Positions 1 through 10,990 of a stretch of DNA of 64,000 nt are shown here, piece after piece. Origin of the DNA: Rhipicephalus microplus (Eukaryota > Arthropoda > Arachnida > Ixodida > Ixodidae). A program made the translations under genes and the position numbers. The stretch spans positions 456,134,376-456,198,375 of the forward strand of contig NC_134710.1 of NCBI RefSeq assembly GCF_043290135.1, read 5' to 3'. Position 1 is the stretch's first letter. Every line of letters starts with the position of its first letter. The notes under the pieces were generated by a model. It was not told the origin of the DNA and made no database searches. It worked only from the letters and a program-made list of their open reading frames with translations.

Positions 1-1301
1 ATAAAATGGCACGTGGCAGCGAGCGAAGGGGGGAAGGGGGAGCACGTGGGACGGCAGCGGATGAACGTAGGGTGTGTGTTTAATATGTGGAAGAAAAAAA
101 ATCAAAATTTGGGCAACTGAAATGGGGGTTACTTAGTGAGTGCGTTCATGACGAGAATAAACACGGTTATTATTTTTTCAAATCTCTTTTGAAAGCCACG
201 AAAGATCTGTATGTGGTGCAGCCTAACAGAAGATCCTTGAAGGCAAATTATGAATTCGTCGTTGTACGAAGGCCTAATTTTTTCATGCGCACCATAAATA
301 GTGCTCAAAATTTGAATGCTGATGTTGTTTTCATCCTCGCTGTATTCCGTGCTGTTTATGATGTAAAAAAAAGTAGCTCGCTGAGAATGGGTGGTGCTTT
401 TGGGCAACATTTGAAAATGGCCGTATGCATTATTGTGGACTACTGCCACTTACACTCAAATCACTCTTGTGGTCACCTCCCACTGTTTGCAGCATGTGTT
501 GTGTGTACACAGCTGTATATTTCCTAGCTAAAAAAAGTTTATTTTAGAAGTTTTACGCCATTTTTCGTGTAACTATTCCACGATTACACACACTAATCAG
601 CAGGCTTTCGATTGCGCTGAAGGACACATGTGCCATAAAAATTCATAGTCGATTTTTTCAAGAAACCGCATGTAAAGGCTGAAGCTTCATGTGTACATAC
701 ACACACACTTAGCATATTGTTTTTTGTACTTTATGAAAGCTGCCAAGGTCTCACGTGCCCCCAAGCGTAACCTGTCTTATTCATTCTCCATCACCGCAAA
801 AGTTTTGTGAGTTTCAAATAAAAGTACTTTGCGCATGGCAACGTTTGGGTAACTTTTTGTGTAGGTGTAATTTGAGCAGCCTACAGTGTTTACTGTTTAA
901 GCCTGTATGTATATATGTTGCATTATAGGGATGCAGAATGTGAGTGGCTGTACATTATAGATGAAGTGAAAAAATTAAGTGTGTCTATTGTAGTGTTCTT
1001 GCAACCAATCTTACCCCCGCATTTTAGAACGTCCCTCCACTCAACGCTTAACCTTCACTTGAGATGGCTGATGGGAGCGCCATCTCTAGGCAGAGAAAGT
1101 CGCTGCATGTGAGCAATAATCTGCTGTTATTCTCGAGTAGCGCAGCGTCGCTTTCAAACGAGCAGCGGTACAGTGCTCAACTCTGCCAAGTGAAGGGTGA
1201 AAGTCGAATCGAGGAGCGTTTATGAATATGGGGGTTCGTTTTGCTGTCTTGTTAACCTTCCCTTAACACCGGATTGATGCTACTTTGCTCTAACTGTACA
1301 G
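1..1301. other. 5' edge, no supported gene
   Basis: The longest open frame (87-527, plus strand) would give 146 residues, but it has no recognisable domain and its composition looks like AT-rich non-coding DNA. It may be intronic sequence of the DUF4806-like gene to the right. I see no repeat family, RNA gene or promoter that I can defend here. Confidence 0.4.
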
Positions 1302-1356
1302 TGCTCTCCAAGGCACAAGGAGGCACCGCAGGGGGAAGGCTTGGAGCAAACCATGC
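1302..1356 (+). CDS. Tentative upstream coding exon of the DUF4806-like gene
   Basis: A 55-nt segment has a good acceptor (ctaactgtacag) on its left and a consensus-like donor (gcgtgagt) on its right. Read from its first base it is open: CSPRHKEAPQGEGLEQTM plus one base. It therefore ends in phase 1, the phase that the exon at 4735 needs. Joining the two gives a continuous charged, helix-like stretch. No start codon lies in it, so at least one more 5' exon would be needed. The phase match is seen in the sequence; that the two exons are spliced together is inference. Confidence 0.35.
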
Positions 1357-4300
1357 GTGAGTTTCCTTTCATTGTTACACTTGCACGTATTAAGTGATGG
1401 ACTTTAATGTATGCTATTTGTATTGTGCAAGTTTTTGGGGACATACAACTTCCAACACTTATATGTTCTGACGAAAATCACGCAAGAATGAGAGAAGCTT
1501 GTGCAAAAATCATGGAAGAGTGTAAGAAGCTTGTGCAGAAGTCTGTGAAATGAAGTTTCGAAAATTTGTGGCAATGTGTCATTGTACAGTGGTCAACAGT
1601 CTTGCTCAGCATGCTTGACTGCAGGGCTCCCGGCTGCACAGGAGCATCTACGGAGTGCCTGATGTATGATGGGCCAAATGTCAGCCTGCACAGTCCGTAT
1701 TAGCGCACCTGCTAAGAATTTTCTCTCTTTGTTTATTGTCCGGGCTTCAACACTGTTATAGCATTCAGAAGTGGTGTAGGTGATGCAGCACCACAGAAAA
1801 AAAAATTATTGACCATCTCCCCGAAGAGAATCATGACGAGATGGGAATCAGCAGTGGTATACCCGATGTTGACTTGGCTGAAACAGGCGTCAAGGCGGGC
1901 GCTGAAAGAAAAGTTTGAAGTGAAACTGTAACCTTTACTCGAGTAAACGTTTCTTTGAAACGCAAAGACACGAGAGGCGGGTTGGAGTTTCATCGCAGAT
2001 AAAGGAGACGACAGAGTGTTTCCACTCGACGGGCGGTTGAGCATTGCGGGTGGTGGAGAGGGTGAAGCGATAGAAAAGTCTGTTGCGAGCGGGTGGAGAA
2101 GCAACACCACCTGGGTTTGTTGGGAGCTGCTGCGGGTGAGGGAGAGAGTGATGTGAATGTGCAGCTGTGGCTTGACCTACTTGGCATCGTTCCAACAACT
2201 GCGGCTGGGCAACGCAGTGGGGCGCTTTAGCATGGAGACACGGATGGACAGGTTACACAGGCTGCTTCGCATCTAAAGAAAAGTTGTGGTGTCACTAGAC
2301 TTAGTGCACTGTGCAAGAAATGCTGCAAAGGTTATCTTCAGTCTGTAGAGTTTGCAGGTTTGCATAGGATGCGGGCCAAGGCGATTTCATGTATTTTAAT
2401 TTCCTTTTTTTGCGGTTTCGCTACTCCGTCGGCAGCACCTCTAATGGCCTAAACAAATGTAGCCACGACAAAAAACAAAGAATCTATGTGGCGTTATTTA
2501 TATATTGGCAATGCAGCTCCGAGTGCAATGCTCTAGTATTTTAGAGAAGTATGTTAATGTCTGTTCCTATTCTTGAAATGCCGCCCTTACGTATTTGAGT
2601 AGAATAAGAGCTGGGAAAATTCATTTTGAGCCATTTATTATTTGCATGGTGATATCTTTGCAGGCAAGTTAAAAATAATGTATTTTCATTGGTGGTGACA
2701 TGTTAAAAATAACTGTACCAAAGCCTCACCAGGTGTATATTGCTGCTGTGCATAAAAACTTATTGTTCCAGCTGTAGTGTTAAGACAGCCAGTAAAGTTG
2801 GTATTACACTTGAGAGCGGTGCACCGAGAAATGCACCGGGGAGCGATTCTTTTCTATTAGATGAGACATCTCTTAACAGCAGGGTACTACATATGCATTT
2901 TCTTATCAGCCTGTATTTTACCGTAGGCACACTGGTGCCTCTTATCCCTGTTTGTCTGTTACATCAGTGTCTCTTCTAAAGGGAATCAACTGTGCCACCT
3001 TTTTTCGAGTGTATTGAGTTATTTTTCCAGATTATTGTTCTTTGAAGGTGGAGCCTCACATTTCAATCAAATACTGAAGATTCTATTTTTCCTTCTAGAT
3101 GCTATGAAGTCACTCCTTGTGTTACAATGGAGTGAACACTGTTATGAGAAAAGCTACTTTATGGAGTTAACTCACTCCATATTGACTTAACACACAGAAT
3201 CGGTGAAAACTACACTTCATTACAGCTACATTAGGAATAATAATCATCTGCATACTTCTGTTTGATTTGTTTGTTTGTTGGCTGGAGGTTTGGAGTATAG
3301 GATGCCAGAGGGCATTGTGTAGTCTTTCTTGGTCTTCCCAATTTTATCAACATCAATCGATAGGCGTATGGGGAAGCCAGCATGCTGAAACAGCGGCGCA
3401 AGCATGCAAGATGTTCACCATTGCATGCAGTCAGTTGCTGTGAGCAACCTACTGCATACAATTAACTGTGAGTGGTGAACTAACGCTGCATTATGTGTGC
3501 CTCCTGGAAAGCCGCAATGGTAAAGTGCCACAATCGTATAGTAACATTGATAAAATCGCAATTTTTTGTTAAATAATTTTGCAACAGAGTAAATGGAGTT
3601 TTGGATAAATTTGTGTATCTGCCTGGTTCATCAAAGCTACAGAGTCAATTGTGGTATATACTCGCGTATTATGTGTACTTTTTTGTCGATCCGGTTATGT
3701 GCAAAGCTAGTAGGAATCACTGGCCTAAAAGCCCAACTGGGAATATATGTTGCAGGCGCTGTCACAGCTGTCTCAAAGTGGATTGTCATTTGTTTGCTAA
3801 GCCTGTTCAAATGCCCCCATTTTCTCAAAGTTCTTCCGAACATTGCTCACAAAAACCAGTTCCAACGACAGGGTTATACCAGAGAACATAAGTACTCTCC
3901 AATTTGTAGGGAACCCAACGCAAAGTAAGATGCAGACAAGGAAGCGCGATGCCAACACAGTGCTGTGTGTGTCGCCCTTCATGTGTGTGCGTCCCCATTC
4001 CTTGTTCCAGTCTTCTATTGCGTTGTATTCCCTCCGATATCTAACCAACACACCCAAGCTTCTATGCTAAGTCTTATTCAACGCACTCTTCTGCTGGCTC
4101 CCATACTGAATATTGCATGTCGAAGAACTCCACGCTGATGTGCTTGGCGGTGGCACGGTTTCAGTTTTCTTCGGTAAGCTTTATAACAGCAATCTGCCTC
4201 ATATATAATTATTGTAGCCTATCACAAAGGAATGGTAAAAACGCAATAGACAAATGGCGAAACCGAAAAAGAAATTAGTGCGAAAACCTGCCTCATCTAG

Positions 4301-4734
4301 TTGATGTGACAGGTCCTTGCACGTGTCCAACATCTGTGCTGTGTCTCGGGAATACATTCTTGCCATGGAAGAGGTGGGAAGATGGGAGGCAAACCTTTAA
4401 GCATTTCGGACTACACATAAACAGGTTTCGGTTATGAAGTTCGATATTCTAGGGAAAACATAAAAGTTCATAGAAGAAGGGACCTTGGACTCAGCCCATT
4501 TTGTGTAAGGCTGCACTCGCCTGCTCGACAAGAGATGTGCCTGACCAGAGCATTATGAAGCCAAATTTGTCTGTGTGTGTGCTGGCGAAGTGGCTTGGGC
4601 TGGTTGGGGAGGGCAAAGTATGCGAGCAAAAAGTTTCTTGTAGTAAAGCAGGCTGGCTAATTATACTGGTGAGCAAATTATGTGAGGATGCAAAGTGTGC
4701 GAGTAAATATGGTATGTATTCTTGTATGTTTCAG
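1357..4734. other. Intron-like stretch without supported genes
   Basis: The stretch lies between the two first candidate exons of the DUF4806-like gene and is AT-rich, with many short frames in all directions. The minus-strand frames at 1733-2198 have a biased Ser/Pro/His composition caused by a GA-rich plus strand, with no domain. I see no transposon ends or RNA genes. Confidence 0.4.
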
Positions 4735-4961
4735 CTCTGTTAATACGGATCCTGCGGGTCCAACTTGGCATCAGGCAGCAACAAAGAGAGGTTCTGCAGG
4801 AGGTGCGACAGCTGAAGCACGAGGTACGGCTCTTGTCCGTGCCTCAGCACGCCCAGCCAGCACAGCCGCCTGTTGACCTTTTACGGCTGCCTGCTGGTAC
4901 AATTAGAGGAGTGGACACAGCAGAGGCAGCTGTGCAGAGTGAAGCTGTGGCTGCGGCTTTG
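4735..4961 (+). CDS. DUF4806-like protein, central exon (coiled coil and start of the domain)
   Basis: This 227-nt exon is flanked by a strong acceptor (cttgtatgtttcag) and a gt donor (gtgtgt). It starts in phase 1 and ends in phase 0. The product reads LLIRILRVQLGIRQQQREVL, continues as a Gln/Glu/Leu-rich helix, and then runs into LLRLPAGTIRGVDTAEAAVQ. That is the layout of metazoan DUF4806 proteins: a coiled coil, then an LPL-type motif opening the domain. The remaining domain half is encoded 7.1 kb downstream at 12070, where the phase matches. Function is unknown; in arthropods such proteins often look like nuclear, multi-copy proteins. The family name is from memory of motifs and should be tested with Pfam PF16064. 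Confidence 0.6.
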
Positions 4962-5156
4962 GTGTGTATTTCTTGAATTTTAATAAGCCTATGTAACATG
5001 CAGAAATTTAGTACTGCTTTAAGATACTGTGTTTCGGGAAACAAACTAGTCGGGTAATCTCATGAGCCGCTGTACTAAAGTCTAATATGACTAATTCGTA
5101 CTCAAAGAGGCCAGAAAATTTGTTCAAAAAAAGGAAGTTCAATATAATGAAAGTTA

Positions 5157-6256
5157 CCGTAATTACTTGAGCCTAACGCGCACCTTTTTTCCGGTTAAGA
5201 GAGTTCATAAATAGCATGCGCATTAGAATCGAGTACGAAAAAAATGAATATGGTCATTCTATTGCCATCGGCACTTCCAAAATGGCCGCCCCCTACGTGC
5301 ATCGGCATGGCGCGTCGGCCATTTCTGCCTATGTGTTTCCCATGTGCGGCACTTCGTACGTGTGCTTAGGAGTTCGTCATCTTGTATTACATTAGCATCG
5401 ACGGCATGGTAGGGCCAACTTCAAAAACTAGACGAGTGTACCACAATGCTGCTTTTAAAAGAAAAGTCATCGCGTGTGCCGAAACGGAGAGAAATCGGGC
5501 CGCATCGCGGTCGTTCGGAGTTCCAGAAACGTGCGTGCGGGACTGGCAGAAACAAAAGCAGAATATTGTCGACAGCAAAGATTCACGCAAAGGCTTCAGT
5601 GGACCACAGCAATGTCGGTTTCCACGAATTGAAGAGCTGCTCGGCGAGTATGTGATTAAGCAGTGAGCGGCACAGCGGCTCGTGACGGCAGCACTGCTCC
5701 AAGTGCAGGCTATGCAGTTAGCCTTTAAAAAAAGGCTAATGCAGAGCCAGTTTGAAGCGGGCAGGTGCTGGCTAACTAACTTTATGAGGAGGAAAGGCTT
5801 TTCCCTCCGAAGGTGAACGGGCATATGCCGGAAGTTGCTGGAGGAGTACGAAGTAAAGCTTCAGAGTCTTTAGAGGTTCCTCCTTAACTTGCGGCACAAC
5901 AACGGCTACCTGCTTGGGCAAATCGGGAATGCCGATCAGACGCCTCTTTACTTCGACATGCCTGGAACCACATTCGTCGAGAAGAAGGGGGCGAGCAAGT
6001 TCGTGTGCTGACATCGGGCCACGGTAAAACTAGAGTGACAGCAATGCTCCGTTGCACGTCAGATAGGCACAAGCTTCCCCCGTACCTCATATTTAAACGG
6101 AAGACGCTCTCAAAAGAAGTCGTTTTCCCGAGTGGTGTGATCAAGCGGGCCAACGAGAAAAATGGGTGTGCGTTGCAATCGATGTCTTAGTTTTTTTTGT
6201 CGTGGAAAGCGGGCGCGCGTTACAATCGAGGGCGTGGTAGAATCGAGTAAATACGG
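5157..6256 (+). mobile_element. Pogo/Tigger-type DNA transposon, 1.1 kb, internally shortened
   Basis: The element is bounded by TA dinucleotides at 5155-5156 and 6257-6258, the target duplication expected for Tc1/mariner/pogo elements. Its ends are imperfect inverted repeats: the left end reads CCGTAATTACTTGA, and the right end read in reverse is CCGTATTTACTCGA. GCGCGTTA-type sequence also sits inside both ends (cgcgc near 5180, gcgcgcgttac near 6212). It encodes the remains of a CENP-B/jerky-like transposase. Related autonomous elements are about twice as long. The coding part stops soon after the middle of the DDE domain, so the 3' half of the transposase has been deleted. Confidence 0.75.
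5406..6190 (+). pseudogene. Pogo/Tigger transposase remnant (CENP-B-like HTH plus partial DDE)
   Basis: The frame starts at ATG 5406 with a CENP-B/pogo helix-turn-helix (RRVYHNAAFKRKVIACAE, then FGVPETCVRDWQKQK). A second DNA-binding region follows (about 5640-5820, ending WLTNFMRRKGFSLRR). The start of the DDE catalytic domain is GQIGNADQTPLYFDMPGTT, whose Asp at 5934-5936 is the first catalytic residue. In-frame stops lie at 5664 (TGA), 5814 (TGA) and 5871 (TAG). A frameshift near 5995-6005 moves the frame to the one reading VLTSGHGKTRVTAMLRCTSD and then LPPYLIFKRKTL. The open frame ends at 6190, and the later catalytic Asp residues are absent. It would bind its own terminal repeats and catalyse cut-and-paste transposition; this copy is dead. 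Confidence 0.75.
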
Positions 6257-6578
6257 TAAATGAGCGGGGGGCTCCCCGTGTAGTGGTGCATGTGCGTAGG
6301 GAAGTTTTATTCACAAATTATAGGACATACGTTAATAATTAAAGTAATCAATACATGTCTGTACACGTTGGCCTTGCAACGAGTCAACCAGTTTTGCGTG
6401 CAGTTTGCAAAGCAATTGTACTTCGGCTTCAGTATTCTCCTAGCAAAAGAAGTTGCGCCGCGCGGCAATGTCCAGCGCTGACACTCTTCGAAGACGACAA
6501 CTGTGTTTCCACTGTTACTATCTGCGCTGCAGCCGGAGCGTGGCCAGCACATCATGAGAAAGGAGGAGCGTCTCCACC

Positions 6579-6603
6579 CAACACCGACTAAATTTCAAGG
6601 CCG
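6579..6603 (+). repeat. Right-hand terminal inverted repeat of the P-type element (downstream of the transposase)
   Basis: It reads CAACACCGACTAAATTTCAA and ends GGCCG. The same 25-mer with one mismatch is on the opposite strand at 10635-10659. The preceding bases 6572-6578 are CTCCACC. Confidence 0.85.
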
Positions 6604-6617
6604 CAGGGCTGCCGCAT

Positions 6618-6640
6618 TGACGTCAGAGGGTGGGGGCCGT
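6618..6640 (+). repeat. Subterminal inverted repeat of the P-type element
   Basis: The segment tgacgtcagagggtgggggc is found again, imperfectly, in inverted orientation at about 10586-10610. Matching blocks are ACGTCA and GGGTGG.GGCC. Subterminal repeats or transposase-binding sites are expected just inside P-type ends. Confidence 0.45.
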
Positions 6641-6961
6641 GTCACGCAGCGATTGCAGCGAAAAGCCAGTGTTTCGTCCACGTTTGGGAGAACCAACGCT
6701 CCCGCTGTCACAGCTGCTGCGGCTACATTGGGCCGAATAACAGATGTGGTAAAAAAATCTTACTAAGCATCCTAGCATTGCTACACGGAGTAACCAAGTA
6801 GTGCATCTGGCTTACGAAAGTTTTGATGTTCTAGCTCTACCGCCGCGGCGCACTAGAGAATCTCACGAATAATTTCAACATCTTGATTTCAAGTACAATT
6901 TATTTCGGCGAGAAAACCACATCTATTCTACTTGTTACTCAGCGTTTGAAGCTTCCTTTTT

Positions 6962-9900
6962 TTATTTTACACTGGCGTCACGAATGTCATCATTCATTCT
7001 GGAGCAGAAGTTTTTCAGCAAAATGTTTGAACTGCACCATAAAACGTACTTAGGAACAATCTCCTTCGTGTGTCCAGCATCACAGCCATCGAAATCAGAT
7101 GACTTGTCTTCAGTGAGCAGATCTATGGTGAGATCTGTTGCCACTTGACGCTGATTGGGAATGGTCAAGAAGTCATCTCTTCCTGACAATTCGTCAACGA
7201 CTGCGTAGCTGTGTGCAACGGCGTTGACAGCAAATATTGAAGGATGTACGAGTTCTCCTCGGTTAAGCTCCTTCACAAGCTCGTACTTGGGATCTTCCAC
7301 GAAGACAGTGACTTCCTTGTCAATGGTTAAGACGTTTCTGCACTTCTCGCATTTCAGCCTTCTCAAAGAGGAGTAAACGCAGTATCTTGCCACGTACACC
7401 AATACCGGAATGACATCCGTCATCTTAGACAAGGTGTCTTGCGTGACAACCACATTGCAGTTAGTGCGTGCTGCACCCTCATCTCGGTCCAGGTCTTCCC
7501 ACTGTTAGTCTCTGGGACTGTCGTGACGTGAAAGTTTACTGACAGTCGGCAGCGTGCTTTGCAAACGCATCTTGTTTTCGCCCTCGTTCATTTGTCGAAT
7601 GTACACGTGATACTGCGACCGTGCGAGTTGCCTGTATTTTCCAAAATGGTCTTCCAGGCCGTTGGTTTGGATCTTGCCAAACAGGACGTAGAACATGTTG
7701 AGCTCGGTGAGGCAGTATCTAGCAATTTCCACGAGTCCATGAGTTGTTTGGTGGAGAGCAGCGTGTTTCCTTGGTCAACTTGCCGCTGTCGTTCTCCGCA
7801 GTGCGATTTTTTCACTCGTCCAGCCAGTCCAAAAGGTTGTACAGAAAGTCCACTTGGGGGTCATCTAGAGAAGACACCGGGCGTTGGAGTTCATCCCTCA
7901 GCCTTTTAACCTTGCATGGTGTCTGGACATTCACAATCTTCCACCACGTCAGCACAATATCAATGAAAGCCGCGGTCCCCTCAACAAACTGAAGGTTTTG
8001 CTTCGATTCAAGGGCTTTCAGGGTGGGAGGGAGGGAGTTGTGAAATATCTGCATGGCAAGTTTTACATTTTCTTTTTGAATGTCCGTCGAAAAGAGCCCT
8101 TTCCGAGTCAGCGTGTGAGCATGCCTCAGTAGCTGGCAAACCTCAGCATTGTACACATCTCTGATGGTTTGAAATGATGCCGTCAACATGCGCCGTCCGG
8201 TTGTGTGTTCTGAATCCATATCGGGAAAAAAAGCACCGCATGTGATTCTTTTGCTTCAGCCAGTTTTTGCGGATGCACTTCAAAATATGAACTGGGTCTA
8301 TCACAAAAAACAATGGTCTTGCAGGATCACAAGGATGCTCATTGACAAAGCAAGTCTCCGAAGACGAGCAAGTTGGAGAAGACCGATCAAAATGCTCCAT
8401 AGCTTTCCTGTTGATTTTGTTCTTGTTGGTTACAACGCAAACAACTTTGCAGCCAATCTTCTCCAAGCCAAAAATTACTTCTTTCAGCACCTCATGCAGA
8501 AACTTTCCGTCTGCAGAGCGGACGGGCACTATATGGGCTACCTCTTTGAATTTTGACGTGAAGCTCTGAACCATAAAAACAAGAGCGCTGTTGGCCGCCT
8601 CTGGTGAGTTGTGCGATATGCCAGTGATGTTTCCGCCTTTGTACTCAAAAAAAGGCTGCATGTGGATTTCGTCCACCATTAGCGTAACAATGCGCTGGCG
8701 ATCGTCCAGGTCCGATATCCTCTTTGCCATGTATCTCAGAAAGGCTGACGGCTGGTGCTCAAGCTGGGGATTCATTTTGTATGACGAGCATACTGATCGG
8801 ATGGTTACAGGATGCGGAAGAATGATGTTTCCGGAGCTGCAGATGTATCTGTAAGCGTGAGGCGAAATGGTAAAAAGTAGGCATGTGAACACCATGACGT
8901 CGGGCGAGTAACGTCTTTGCACCTTTTTTTCGGACAAAAGGTTGAGCTGCTCGATCAAAAACGTGATTGTGGGAACATCATCCTCTTCTGCCTTTTCACA
9001 CAGCTTGGCAAGCAGTGCACGCACAGTTTCTACAGTATCTCCCTTCGAGGTGTTTGCTGTCGAAATCAGGTCGTGGTCCCATTTCTCAATAGCCTCAAGG
9101 ACCTCCACAATTTCTCTCTTCTCTGAAGCTACATCGGGAATCGAGATGTTACGTCTGAGCTTCGGAGTCGGGACCTTCAAACAATGAAAGAGTACGCTCA
9201 AATCCGGCTTGATCGTGACAGAATATTTAATGCTCGGGGCATCCTCGTCTACGATATGCAGCAGAATGAGGCGTTCGTTCGCTTCTATTGCGTGCCAGAA
9301 AGCCGATGAATTGCATCTCACGTAGTCGGCCAGGTCTTTCAGCGACTGAATTCTGTCCTCTTCAACTTTATGTTGGAATATCTCAGCCGACTGCTGAAGA
9401 GCTTTTTGCAGTGCGCTTGACTCTAGGCGCAACCGTGTTGCCTCCGGAGCATCTCGCGCGCTGCGCTGTGAGGTCAGATACTTGGGGCAGTCGGGAATAT
9501 CGACGGAATTGCCCCTGGGAGTAGGCGCGCATGTGGCAAGGGGGCAGTGACTGTTCGTCCCGTTGAGTCGTCTGTATACGATGTTTCGAGCGTGATGTCT
9601 TCCGGGTGGAAGTGAAGCTCACAGACCTGAAGAAAAACATAGGCCTTCGCATAAGTAAATAAACACGTTTTGTGGCTAGTGCTTTAGACATCTCCTTTAC
9701 GTTTTAATCGTTAGCAGTACTGCTGAGCTTGTGCCTAGCAAATATATATTAAACATTGTCAATGCCTATTTCTAATAACTTCAGCTCATCTTGCGATAAA
9801 TGGAATATGCAAAAAATTGATGAACTACTCACCCTCGTGTTCTCTGTTGGTAAAAAGTTTTCTCGCGGTATAGCGCGAATTCATTTTTGCCGACACTCTT

Positions 9901-9985
9901 CATCTTTCGCGAATCGGAATATCCGCACTTTGGATCCGTTCTTTTAGTTCCCGCGACATCGAGGTACACAACACTTGTTCGGCAT
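6962..9985 (-). pseudogene. P-element/THAP9-like transposase, two exons, multiply disabled
   Basis: Exon 1 (9985-9833) starts at an ATG (MPNKCCVPRCRGN) and carries most of the THAP zinc finger. A clean gtgagt donor (9832) and tttttcttcag acceptor (9627) bound a 206-bp intron. Exon 2 (from 9626) continues VCELHFHPEDITLE, with the C-x2-H zinc ligands, and AIPSIFP. The catalytic core follows: VDEIHMQPFFEYKGGNITG, FVIDPVHILKCIRKNW and GLEDHFGKYRQLA hold the family's Asp, Asp and Glu. The C-terminal part (VLVYVARYCVYSSLRRLKCEK) runs to 6962. Lesions: TAA at 9944-9946; TGA at 9881-9883, replacing the conserved THAP Trp; a 1-nt loss near 9492-9496; an extra A in the A7 run 8226-8232; TGA at 7812-7814; a frameshift near 7759-7770; TAA at 7505-7507. 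Almost every domain is still readable, so inactivation looks fairly recent. Confidence 0.85.
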
Positions 9986-10585
9986 TACGCACTCACGTGT
10001 TCACACACAAACACGCATAGCCGAGGAAGAAACTCTCCGTGAACAAATATGCAAGAGTCACAGTGTCGTACACCCGCTGATGTACATATCCACGCTCAGT
10101 ATGCTGACTTCATAAATGAACAGTGGCCAAAGGGAACGAACTGTGAAAATCGGAACGTACAACTATCGCTGCACCAACCAGAACCCGGCGGCCGAAAAAC
10201 TTGCCACTCTTCCACGAATGCACTTGCGCTGGGTGACGCCTCTGCGTATAGAAGTAGCACGCTTCATAGTTTTAAAAAATCTTTATTTTAACCATCCTTT
10301 TTCTACGAGCGAGGTTGTGAACCACTTGTAAACTTTAATGAAGTTTATTTACATGACTCGGCAGGTTACGTAACTATACATAACTCGTTTTTTTTTAATT
10401 CAAAAAGTAGTTCGGGACACAAGTTACTGCGCGAAAGGTGCTGGTTGAAATCGCTTCTCAGAAACTGGTCGCCCGGCCGCCCGCGGCACAATAGCGGGTT
10501 GCGCGGCCACTGAAGGTTGCTCCCGTCAACACCGCCTCCAGCCCCACTGATCCCTTCTTTCAGAGACTGGCCTCTGCTCCTATGG

Positions 10586-10610
10586 AGTGGGCCTCCACCC
10601 CGTGACGTAG
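10586..10610 (-). repeat. Partner subterminal inverted repeat of the P-type element
   Basis: Read on the minus strand it gives ACGTCACGGGGTGGAGGCCC, matching 6618-6640 at roughly three quarters of positions. It lies 25-50 bp inside the terminal repeat. Confidence 0.45.
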
Positions 10611-10634
10611 GTGCCTTTGTGAACACGTGACATA

Positions 10635-10659
10635 CGGCCTTGTAATTTAGTCGGTGTTG
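10635..10659 (-). repeat. Left-hand terminal inverted repeat of the P-type element (upstream of the transposase)
   Basis: The minus-strand reading begins CAACACCGACTAAATTACAA and matches 6579-6603 with one substitution. It is followed on the plus strand by CTCCACC (10660-10666), identical to the heptamer outside the other end. Confidence 0.85.
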
Positions 10660-10682
10660 CTCCACCTGGAGAAAAACAGATC

Positions 10683-10990
10683 AACATTCGAAAGAGAAAC
10701 ACTCCGCTGCAGCTTTTTTTTGCTCTCTTCATGCGTGGTGTTGAAAGGAGAAGGGTCTCTACATAGCAGGAACGAAAAACAGGGAAGTGTGACACCGGCG
10801 CGTTGCAGATCGGCATGAGAGAGAGCCAACTCTCTGCGACAGCTTTTTTTCCCTCTTTCTCTTCGTGCGCGGTGTTAAGAGGAGAAAGGTCTCTACTGGG
10901 CAGGGACGGAAGAAGCCGAAGCGTGGCACAGGAATGTCGCAGATTAGCATTTGGCAAACATTCCACCGCAGTCTTTTCTTTCCTTTTCTT
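10683..10990 (+). repeat. Tandem repeat, about 130-bp unit, 2.3 copies
   Basis: The block cagcttttttt...ctctctt...gtgcggtgtt.aa.aggagaa.ggtctctac recurs at about 10707 and 10839. A third partial copy starts near 10968 (ccgcagtcttttctttcc). Copies are diverged. The repeat lies just outside the P-type element, within the same intron. Confidence 0.65.

Larger units (their letters stand above)
6579..10659 (-). mobile_element. P-element-type (THAP9-like) DNA transposon, complete from TIR to TIR
   Basis: This 4,081-bp element is bounded by 25-bp inverted repeats at 6579-6603 and 10635-10659 that match at 24 of 25 positions (they begin CAACACCGACTAAATT). The heptamer CTCCACC directly abuts both outer edges (6572-6578 and 10660-10666) and is a likely target-site duplication. 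P elements usually duplicate 8 bp, so one base may have drifted or the family differs. Imperfect inner inverted repeats lie at about 6618-6640 and 10586-10610 (ACGTCA..GGGTGG.GGCC), like the subterminal repeats of P elements. The only gene inside is a two-exon THAP plus RNase-H-fold transposase on the minus strand. The element sits in an intron of the DUF4806-like gene in opposite orientation. Confidence 0.8.

Noticed and set aside
87..527. 146-residue plus-strand open frame as a gene
   Set aside because: It overlaps an equally long frame on the minus strand, has no domain or splice context, and its composition looks non-coding.
1733..2198. Minus-strand Ser/Pro/His-rich frames
   Set aside because: Three overlapping frames are open because the plus strand is GA-rich; none has a motif.
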